Origin: an uncultured Lachnospiraceae bacterium
GTDB lineage: Bacteria; Bacillota; Clostridia; Lachnospirales; Lachnospiraceae
DNA length: 39,825 nucleotides
NCBI GenBank assembly: GCA_902762955.1
Contig: CACWQH010000022.1
Coordinates: 1 to 39,825 of the forward strand
Direction of reading: 5' to 3'
Shown here one piece after another: positions 34,701 through 39,825 of this stretch (position 1 is the first letter of the stretch; every line of letters starts with the position of its first letter). Under the pieces are notes generated by a model that was given only the letters and a program-made list of their open reading frames with translations, was not told the origin of the DNA and made no database searches. A program made the translations under genes and the position numbers.

Positions 34701-35666
34701 CCTGAGATGGACGGTATAGAGGTTCTTAACAAGCTTAAGGAAATGGATGAAAATATGAATAAGGAAACTCCGATAATTGCCCTTACCGCCAATGCCATAT
34801 CCGGTGCAAGAGAGAGGTTCCTTAATGAAGGCTTTGATGATTATATAACCAAGCCGGTGGATGGAGAAAAGCTTGAAAAACTTATAATGGCATATCTTCC
34901 TGATGATAAGATTAGACCACATGAGGTTGAGGTGGGAGATGATGAGGCTGATGCTTTGGAGGAAGCTGCAGTAGGTAAAGATAACAATTCTTTTGATGTT
35001 AGTGGTGATGGTATGAAAGAGGCTAAAGATGTAATGTCCGGTGAAACAAGTGATGCCTATGATAAAAAATATGGCAGCCTCGATGTGAAAGCGGGAATTG
35101 AACTTTGTGGTTCAAAGGAAACCTATGACGAGGTGCTTGCCGCATTTAGAGAGGGCATTAAGGAAAAAGTATCAGTTATAAGAAATGCTCTTGAAGAGGA
35201 TGATTTAAAAAGATATACCGTAGAGGTTCATGCGATAAAAAGCTCGGCAAGACTTATAGGTGCAAGCAGGCTGTCTGAACTTGCGAGAAGTCTCGAAGAA
35301 GCGGGAGATGCCGGAAACAGGAGACTGATTAATGAAAAAACGGACGAATTGCTTGACTTATATAAAAGCTACGGATATTCTGTTAATGAGGCAGATGAAG
35401 GTTTAAATGCCGGACAAGAGGATAAAGCTGATGCATCAAAGCCGGAGCTTTCCGAGGAGATGTGGGAGGATGCATTAAGTACCATGAAGGAGTTTGCAAA
35501 GTCCATGGATTATGACAATACCATGGGAGTGCTTAAATCAATGAACGGTTACAGGCTTTCGGATAAAATAAAGGAGAAAAAACGTATTATCGAAACCCAT
35601 ATAAGAAAGCTTGATTGGGATAAATTCGTTGAAGCTATAGATAACATTTTGGGGAAGAAAGGATAA
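31782..35666 (+). CDS. 7TM - degenerate GGDEF - EAL - HisKA - HATPase - REC - Hpt hybrid sensor kinase
   Basis: A ~1,294-aa membrane protein. Residues ~10-222 form seven membrane helices. A GGDEF-like domain (~225-385) has GVGTFVII in place of the GGDEF motif. The EAL domain (~390-640) keeps EALLR, NVNLS, EITES, DDYGVGYSN, KID and QGYYFSNP, but the usual AEGVE reads ITGVE, losing a conserved Glu, so activity is doubtful. HisKA follows with His670 in SHEIRTPINAV, HATPase (DTGIGI, GSGLGL), a receiver with Asp970 in LLDYRMPEMDG, and Hpt with His1150 in EVHAIKSSARL, then a helical tail shared with the REC-Hpt protein at 14465. I prefer ATG 31782, seven bases after GGGGGA; ATG 31767 lacks a ribosome site. 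It is the only kinase in the window. Confidence 0.93.
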   Translation: MWGNVPAILDGAGFQISTIVVCVSCLFYTFIHSKPEKVQNKLFLIIFCNILITAVCNFMSALSKPYLDTSKAMRTVRVTAQYIYFVFHSFLAPLFCFYIALITGANYVLKKKNHFIYEIPVILTVLLTIINPFTHWVYYFTGNGEFHRNWGENIIYVVSILYYILAIVMLLFFWDAISLKTKRIMIYFFVLVGIGTLVQFLFVPMHTELFAEAIAMTGIMITIENEEGRKDSRTKIYNHAALAYDVQKFIRVRRSFYIICVKMQNPMSLMHLVGPANIEALTEQTANYISTLVPRYSIYYIGVGTFVIISENSDRDYNIEIAKNIKNRFGHSWLFQDRDTTFNASVFCAEIPTDLKSYKDIMMLVNGPIPMDKAHVDGVYYGSSLNYVLRRSQVEDAIINGLSSKSFEVYYQPIYNLSDLSICSGEALLRLHDTEIGDIYPDEFLPIAERSGMIFDLGDFVLDEVCKFLNSGIPTEMGIDTLNVNLSVIQCIQSNYADRIIELVSKYDISPSRIAFEITESAATTDFNALREFVEKLRGKGFKFTVDDYGVGYSNVHSILSLDVDIIKIDRTILWEAEQSETGRIIMESSVAMIKKMGKQILITGVETKPQIDLAHEFGVDYLQGYYFSNPISQNEFIGILKATQIARFEEQKALAASEAMSNFLANMSHEIRTPINAVLGMDEMILRESDDDRIIEYAKTIEGAGRTLLSIINDILDFSKIEKGNVEIVESNYELSSLLSDVINMVWLRAEKKGLKLVTEVEPTTPEKLYGDEVRIRQIIINLLNNAVKYTDKGSVTLKVGYEKTDKENINLKVSVSDTGIGIKEEDLGKLFDKFKRLDLDKNKTIEGSGLGLPITSQLIKLMNGGINVESTYGEGSTFSVSIPQRVLTDEKIGRFNSRRAVSKMEKVKNETWYTAPDAKLLIVDDTSMNLMVVRKLLKRTKVQIDEAGSGMECIKKATERKYDIILLDYRMPEMDGIEVLNKLKEMDENMNKETPIIALTANAISGARERFLNEGFDDYITKPVDGEKLEKLIMAYLPDDKIRPHEVEVGDDEADALEEAAVGKDNNSFDVSGDGMKEAKDVMSGETSDAYDKKYGSLDVKAGIELCGSKETYDEVLAAFREGIKEKVSVIRNALEEDDLKRYTVEVHAIKSSARLIGASRLSELARSLEEAGDAGNRRLINEKTDELLDLYKSYGYSVNEADEGLNAGQEDKADASKPELSEEMWEDALSTMKEFAKSMDYDNTMGVLKSMNGYRLSDKIKEKKRIIETHIRKLDWDKFVEAIDNILGKKG

Positions 35667-35669
35667 ATT

Positions 35670-36458
35670 ATGGCAGGATACAATGTTTTATTAATCAGAG
35701 ATAAGGTAACCTTTATGGTTAATGCCCTTATTACAAACCTTGAAAAAGGAGGTTATAGAGTCATCGAAGCAGATTATGACTTAAAGAGCGTAATCGCAAA
35801 TGAGGATGATGTGGATGTAATGATTATCTTCTCCGATGATGCTACAACGGAAAAGCAGAATTTGCTCGTTTACCTTAAGGATATGTGTGTTGAAAAGGGT
35901 AAGCTTATGCTCCTTATAGGCAGCAAGGAAGAGATAGATAATATATCCGAATATATACCACCGCATCTTTTCTGTGAGGTTTTGGAAAGACCTCTTGATA
36001 TGAATTTATTTATAGAAAAGCTTGACAATATAATGAGCGAGGAGCAGCTTGAAAAGAGAAAAAAGAGCATACTTTTGGTGGATGATGACCCAACCTACCT
36101 GCAGCTTTTACATGACTGGCTCTGTGAGGATTACAGGGTTGGTATGGCGAAATCGGGTGTTCAGGCAATCACCTGGCTTGCCAGAAATAATGTTGATTTA
36201 ATATTACTTGATTATGAGATGCCGGTTACAAACGGACTTCAGGTATTTAAGATGCTTAAGAGTGAACAGTTTTCAAAGGATATCCCGATTATGTTCCTCA
36301 CAAGCAAGAGTGACAGAGATATTATACTTAGGGTAATGGCGCATAAGCCGGCGGGCTATATGCTTAAGCATATAACAAGGCAGCAGCTTTTGACTAACAT
36401 CGCCCAGTATTTTGTAAAGGAAGAATACAACAAGCTGCATAAGGATGTAGAAGAATAA
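35670..36458 (+). CDS. PseudoREC-REC two-domain response regulator (paralogue)
   Basis: A 262-aa protein starting three bases after the hybrid kinase stop, so the two are cotranscribed and probably coupled. Residues 1-122 are a receiver-like domain without the acidic pocket (VLLIRDKVTF; DVMIIFSDD). Residues ~131-255 are a full receiver with ILLVDDDPTY, Asp181 in LILLDYEMPVTNG, FLTSKSD and KPAGYMLKH. There is no output domain. It aligns along its whole length with the protein at 15543-16316. It is likely a partner receiver of the kinase, acting by protein contacts; the target is unknown. Confidence 0.88.
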   Translation: MAGYNVLLIRDKVTFMVNALITNLEKGGYRVIEADYDLKSVIANEDDVDVMIIFSDDATTEKQNLLVYLKDMCVEKGKLMLLIGSKEEIDNISEYIPPHLFCEVLERPLDMNLFIEKLDNIMSEEQLEKRKKSILLVDDDPTYLQLLHDWLCEDYRVGMAKSGVQAITWLARNNVDLILLDYEMPVTNGLQVFKMLKSEQFSKDIPIMFLTSKSDRDIILRVMAHKPAGYMLKHITRQQLLTNIAQYFVKEEYNKLHKDVEE

Positions 36459-36556
36459 TTATATAGTGACATTTTGATATGATGAATAACTGAATATATC
36501 GGCAGTAAGGTATATTGAGTCAGCATAATAATATAGGACGGATGAGATAAGACAGA

Positions 36557-38482
36557 ATGAATAAGAATGAAGAATATGTAGTTACAATTGAAGATATAGG
36601 TTCCGACGGAGAGGGGATCGGGCATATTATAGAGACGGGATTAAAAGAAGATAGTCCTGTGAAAAATGGTTTAGACAAATCAGGGATTGGTAATGATTTG
36701 TCAGGCGAGGAAAAAGGGATAACCTGCTTCGTCAAGGACACGGTTGTAAAAGACGTGGTTAAGGTTAAGATTATCAAGGTCAAGAAGAACTATGTCTACG
36801 GAAGACTTATGGAGATAATAACTCCCTCACCTTACAGAGTAGAAGCTGTATGTCCTAAGGCAAGAAGCTGTGGCGGCTGTACGCTCATGCATATGTCTTA
36901 TGAAAAGCAGCTTGAATATAAGAAGAATAAGGTTATAAGCTGCCTTGAGCGAATTGGAGGTATCAAGGACGCAGGCCGTCTTGTGGAAGATATATATGGT
37001 ATGGACACTCCTTATAATTACAGAAACAAGATGCAGTTCCCTGTTGGAGTGGATAAGGACGGAAATATAAGAATCGGATTTTATGCAGGGAGGACACATT
37101 CAATCATAGATATAGATGAGTGTGCCACAGGACATAAAATCAATACATTTATCATTAAAAATTTAAGAGTATGGATAAGTGAAGCATATAAAAAGGACAA
37201 ACAGTTTGTCTATAATGAGGAGCTTCACAAGGGTTTGGTAAGGCATATAGTAACAAGAATCGGTTTTTCGACCGGTGAGTTAAGTGTATGCCTTGTTATT
37301 AATGGCGAAAAATTAAGCAGGGATAAGGCTTTAGATGTTAGATTGAGAAGTGAACTGATAAGCGCACTTTGTGATGCTGTTGGAGAGTATAACAAGAGTT
37401 TGCTTGACATAAATGAAGTTGAAGAATCAAATGATTTGGATACGAATGATGCAAAGAACAATCCTGATATAGATAAATCTAAGTTAGGAGACAAGGCTGA
37501 CAGCGTAATCAAGCTATCGAATGTAAGTCTAAATATCAATAAGGAAAAAACCAATAAAATTCTGGGAGATAAAAATATAACTATATATGGCGAGGATTAC
37601 ATAACGGATTACATCGGAGATGTCCGTTTTAATGTGTCGCCGCAATCCTTCTTTCAGGTCAATCCGGTGCAGACCAAGGTCTTATATGACAAGGCACTTT
37701 CCTATGCTGACCTTACCGGTAATGAGGTCGTATGGGATATGTACTGCGGCATAGGAACGATATCGTTATTTCTGGCACAAAAGGCAAAGAAGGTATATGG
37801 TGTAGAGATAGTTCCACAGGCAATAGAAGATGCGAAGAAGAATGCTGAACTAAATAAGCTTACTAATACAGAGTTTTACTGTGGTAAAGCGGAAGAGCTT
37901 GCACCGAAGCTATATGAAAAGGAAGGAATAAAGCCTGATGTAATAGTTGTGGACCCGCCACGAAAGGGTTGTGATACAGCTCTACTTGACACCATAGATA
38001 AGATGTCACCGAAGCGCCTGGTATATGTAAGCTGTGATCCCGCAACTTTGGCAAGGGATATCAAGTGCCTTTTAGAGAAGGGGTTTGAGGTTAAGAATGT
38101 AGCTGTGATTGATCAATTTTGTCACAGTGTGCATGTGGAGACGGTTGTACTTCTTTCCCACAAAAAACCTGACAGCGTAATCAATGTAAAAGTAGAGTTT
38201 GGCGAGGGTGAGGGCAAAATTCCTCTTGATAATATTGAAAAGAGAGCAGAAAGTTATAAGCCAAAAGAGCGAGTAACCTACAAGATGATTAAGGAGTATA
38301 TAGAAGCAAAACACGGCTTCAAGGTACATACCGCATATATCGCAGAAGTAAAACGAGATTTAGGTTTGCCAATGTATGATGCTCCTAATGCGGTAGAGGA
38401 ATTGAAACAACCGAGGAAACACCCAACACCAGAAAAGGTAGAAGCGATAAAAGATGCCTTGAAACATTTTGAAGTTATCTAA
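36557..38482 (+). CDS. rlmD: RlmD-family 23S rRNA uracil-C5 methyltransferase, 3' end rebuilt by an integrated element
   Basis: A 641-aa RumA-type enzyme. It has a TRAM domain with an Asp/Gly-rich insert, the iron-sulfur cysteines CPKARSCGGCTLMH plus DIDECATGH, a ~50-residue low-complexity insert near 280-325, the SAM loop WDMYCGIGTISLFL, DPPRKGCD and the catalytic YVSCDPATLARDI. The native enzyme normally ends soon after HVETVVLL (His526). Here about 105 further residues follow (VKVEFGEGEGKIPLDNI to KDALKHFEVI), a tail I know from RumA genes carrying integrative conjugative elements. The tail is inferred to be supplied by the element, keeping the enzyme in frame. A paralogue lies at 7942. 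The terminator at 38489 follows. Confidence 0.9.
   Translation: MNKNEEYVVTIEDIGSDGEGIGHIIETGLKEDSPVKNGLDKSGIGNDLSGEEKGITCFVKDTVVKDVVKVKIIKVKKNYVYGRLMEIITPSPYRVEAVCPKARSCGGCTLMHMSYEKQLEYKKNKVISCLERIGGIKDAGRLVEDIYGMDTPYNYRNKMQFPVGVDKDGNIRIGFYAGRTHSIIDIDECATGHKINTFIIKNLRVWISEAYKKDKQFVYNEELHKGLVRHIVTRIGFSTGELSVCLVINGEKLSRDKALDVRLRSELISALCDAVGEYNKSLLDINEVEESNDLDTNDAKNNPDIDKSKLGDKADSVIKLSNVSLNINKEKTNKILGDKNITIYGEDYITDYIGDVRFNVSPQSFFQVNPVQTKVLYDKALSYADLTGNEVVWDMYCGIGTISLFLAQKAKKVYGVEIVPQAIEDAKKNAELNKLTNTEFYCGKAEELAPKLYEKEGIKPDVIVVDPPRKGCDTALLDTIDKMSPKRLVYVSCDPATLARDIKCLLEKGFEVKNVAVIDQFCHSVHVETVVLLSHKKPDSVINVKVEFGEGEGKIPLDNIEKRAESYKPKERVTYKMIKEYIEAKHGFKVHTAYIAEVKRDLGLPMYDAPNAVEELKQPRKHPTPEKVEAIKDALKHFEVI
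38120..38170 (+). other. Probable left attachment junction (attL) in rlmD
   Basis: The stretch encoding CHSVHVETVVLLSHKKP is the conserved 3' part of rumA/rlmD, a known integration site for Firmicute conjugative elements. Sequence after it encodes the element-type tail, and downstream genes are typical ICE backbone with visibly higher GC. The exact crossover bases cannot be fixed without the other end. Confidence 0.55.
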
Positions 38483-38488
38483 TCGTGC

Positions 38489-38526
38489 GGGCGTATCATT
38501 AGAAATAGTGGTACGCCTATTTTTTT
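38489..38526 (+). terminator. Rho-independent terminator after rlmD
   Basis: GGCGTATCA (38490-38498) pairs with TGGTACGCC (38509-38517), followed by TATTTTTTT. Confidence 0.88.
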
Positions 38527-38597
38527 ATCCTGATTTGCAGATTTGTTCTTTCTCTCACTTCTGGATATAATGAAGCCAAGAAAGGACGGTGGCAATT

Positions 38598-38777
38598 ATG
38601 AGAGATAAAATCTATCACGCATATTTGGATAGCCACGAAAGGCAGATAGTTATACATAGCCTTGTGGAGCTGAAAAATAAACTCATACAGCAAGGCAGAT
38701 ATACAGACTGCGTTGACGAGCTGATATTCAAAGTCGCCAACGCCCCTGTTAAGAGAATGAAAATTGAATATGTCTAA
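38598..38777 (+). CDS. Small conserved ICE-backbone protein (59 aa)
   Basis: A 59-aa protein (MRDKIYHAYLDSHERQIVIH at the start, ending VKRMKIEYV) with no membrane or secretion signal, predicted mostly helical. I recognise the type from the left ends of Tn1549/CTn-like elements, just upstream of parA; no function is established. The ATG at 38598 is chosen over GTG 38589 because AAAGGA lies about ten bases upstream of the ATG but only a few from the GTG. It is followed by a strong terminator-like hairpin (38791-38839), so it may be transcribed apart from parA. Confidence 0.75.
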   Translation: MRDKIYHAYLDSHERQIVIHSLVELKNKLIQQGRYTDCVDELIFKVANAPVKRMKIEYV

Positions 38778-38790
38778 GGCACATTACACC

Positions 38791-38839
38791 GAGCCGCTTA
38801 TTCTTATTGATTTTAATTTTAAGAGTAAGCGGCTCTTTT
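38791..38839 (+). terminator. 16-bp hairpin with T tail between the small ICE gene and parA
   Basis: GAGCCGCTTATTCTTA (38791-38806) pairs with TAAGAGTAAGCGGCTC (38820-38835), with one wobble, and TTTT follows. A second small hairpin, TAGCCGC/GCGGCTA (38861-38883), lies just before the parA ribosome site. Confidence 0.75.
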
Positions 38840-38909
38840 GCGTTCTCTGATATGGTTACATAGCCGCCTTGACAAAGCGGCTAAATAAATGCGAAAGGAG
38901 GACGCACCT

Positions 38910-39737
38910 ATGTCAAATTGCAAAGTGATTGCTCTGACTAATCAGAAAGGCGGTGTCGGAAAAACAACAACGGCGGTCAATCTGGGTGTGGGTCTGGCAA
39001 AACAGGGCAAGAAAGTCCTGCTCATTGATGCCGATGCACAGGCTAATCTCACAATGGCTCTGGGTTACAACAGACCTGATGATATTCCAATAACCCTCTC
39101 TACCGTAATGCAAAGCATCATAGACGATAAATCTTTTGATGCTTCTGGAGGTATCCTGCACCACGGCGAGGGCATTGACCTGCTCCCGTCCAACATTGAG
39201 CTGTCAGGCTTTGAAGTCAGGCTTATCAACGCGATGAGCCGTGAGCGTGTTCTGAAAACCTATGTGAATGAGGTCAGGAAGAATTACGATTATGTGCTTA
39301 TCGACTGTATGCCCTCTCTCGGAATGATAACTATCAATGCTCTGGCGGCGGCTGACAGCGTGATTATCCCGACACAGCCCCATTATCTTTCTGCCAAAGG
39401 TTTAGAGCTTTTGCTTCGCTCGGTGTCAATGGTCAAGCGGCAAATCAACCCCAAGCTGCGGATAGACGGTATCCTTATGACAATGGTAATGCCACGCACC
39501 AACATTTCTAAGGAGATTACCGCAACCGTTAAGAGTGCCTATGGGCAGAGGATTAAGGTGTTTGATACGGAAATCCCTCATTCTATCCGTGCGGTGGAAG
39601 CTACCGCAGAGGGCAAGAGCATTTTTGCCTATGACAAAAGCGGCAAGGTAGCTGCAGCTTATGAACAGTTTGGAAAGGAGGTGGCAGATATTGGCGAGAA
39701 GCAGAGAAAGCAAAATCGAGCTGACTGCATACGATGA
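38910..39737 (+). CDS. parA: ParA-family ATPase (Soj type) of the integrated element
   Basis: A 275-aa partition ATPase with deviant Walker A NQKGGVGKTTTAVNLG, Walker A' LLIDADAQANLTMALG and Walker B YDYVLIDCMPSLGMITINAL. The ending VAAAYEQFGKEVADI is common to the ICE-borne ParA group. It would help maintain the excised circular element with ParB. The start is ATG 38910, ten bases after AAGGAGG at 38894-38900; an ATG at 38889 would place the ribosome site inside the gene. GC and codon use are clearly higher than in the host genes. Its 3' end overlaps parB by 47 bases. Confidence 0.93.
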   Translation: MSNCKVIALTNQKGGVGKTTTAVNLGVGLAKQGKKVLLIDADAQANLTMALGYNRPDDIPITLSTVMQSIIDDKSFDASGGILHHGEGIDLLPSNIELSGFEVRLINAMSRERVLKTYVNEVRKNYDYVLIDCMPSLGMITINALAAADSVIIPTQPHYLSAKGLELLLRSVSMVKRQINPKLRIDGILMTMVMPRTNISKEITATVKSAYGQRIKVFDTEIPHSIRAVEATAEGKSIFAYDKSGKVAAAYEQFGKEVADIGEKQRKQNRADCIR

Positions 39738-39825
39738 CCTTTTCCAAACAGACGAGAGCCGTGAAGAAGCAAAGTTAAGTAAAATCAGGGATATACCGAT
39801 TGCAGAGATTGACGAATTTCCAGAC
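39691..39825 (+). CDS. parB: ParB-like partition protein, N-terminal part (cut by window end)
   Basis: Starts at TTG 39691 with AAGGAGG ten bases upstream, in another frame inside the end of parA, an overlap typical of coupled parAB pairs. The 45 visible codons read (M)ARSRESKIELTAYDDLFQ and on to KIRDIPIAEIDEFPD. The final IPIAEIDEFPD resembles the start of the ParB/Spo0J nuclease-like domain (I-x-x-D-x-I-x-P-N). The rest lies outside the window. Confidence 0.85.
   Translation, partial: MARSRESKIELTAYDDLFQTDESREEAKLSKIRDIPIAEIDEFPD

Larger units (their letters stand above)
38171..39825 (+). mobile_element. Left end of an integrative conjugative element (partial)
   Basis: From the rlmD junction to the window edge: the element-type RlmD tail, a terminator, a 59-aa conserved ICE protein, ParA and the start of ParB. 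GC content is visibly higher than in the rest of the window, and codon choice differs (CTG, GGC, GCC frequent). No integrase, relaxase or conjugation genes lie in view; they would be beyond 39825. Confidence 0.7.

Noticed and set aside
1-39825. CRISPR arrays, tRNA or rRNA genes
   Set aside because: No regularly spaced direct repeats, cloverleaf sequences or rRNA-like segments were seen on reading the window.

Overview
The window is low-GC DNA with strong AAGGAGG-type ribosome sites and a Gram-positive gene set (class II GalT, RlmCD-type methyltransferases, lipoproteins with a lipobox cysteine). It looks like the chromosome of a gut or rumen clostridium, most likely a Lachnospiraceae member of the Butyrivibrio/Roseburia kind. 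The placement rests on gene content only; no rRNA or tRNA gene was seen.

Layout. 1-2.8 kb: minus-strand genes for a cytidylate-kinase-like protein, a tiny Asn/Gln/Ser-rich protein, a rhodanese and a decaying secreted repeat protein, facing an XRE regulator across an operator-rich gap. 3.7-9.4 kb: housekeeping plus-strand genes (THUMP-type rRNA methyltransferase, secreted papain-like protease, rdgB, yfcE-type phosphodiesterase, rlmD). 9.6-10.9 kb: TetR plus a DUF998 membrane protein. 11.1-16.3 kb: phosphorelay/c-di-GMP cluster 1 (REC-GGDEF*-EAL, Hpt, membrane sensor, REC-Hpt, pseudoREC-REC), with no histidine kinase. 16.5-17.9 kb: OFA-type MFS transporter. 18.7-22.0 kb: zinc/manganese-type ABC ATPase and permease, a lipoprotein and a transglutaminase-like protein. 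22.0-31.4 kb: galactan/galactose utilisation (GH42, LacI, galE, galK, GH53 galactanase, galT). 31.8-36.5 kb: signalling cluster 2, a ~1,294-aa 7TM-GGDEF*-EAL-HisKA-HATPase-REC-Hpt protein plus a pseudoREC-REC. 36.6-38.5 kb: a second RlmD whose 3' end appears to be the insertion site of an integrative conjugative element; its left end (small conserved protein, ParA, start of ParB) runs off the window.

How the genes work together. The GH53 lipoprotein would cut beta-1,4-galactan outside the cell, GH42 would release galactose, and GalK/GalT/GalE would feed it into the Leloir pathway under the divergent LacI regulator. The two signalling clusters carry paralogous parts and together supply every step of a multistep phosphorelay joined to c-di-GMP hydrolysis. 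Only cluster 2 has a kinase, so cross-talk is plausible.

Most unusual: (1) at least three long, nearly fully paired palindromes (3292-3567, 17955-18200, 18237-18553) that share conserved internal blocks and a TTTGAGCGAAGCGAGTTT-type tip, while their helices differ in sequence but stay complementary. This is the pattern of a covarying structured element. Two of them, with a small hairpin, are closed by a 23-bp outer stem into a ~651-nt four-way junction. They, and a fourth palindrome at 31461-31543, each lie between a stop codon and the next gene's promoter. (2) Two otherwise intact genes (11110-12810 and 16483-17931) each carry a single in-frame TAG, although TAG also ends at least seven other genes here.
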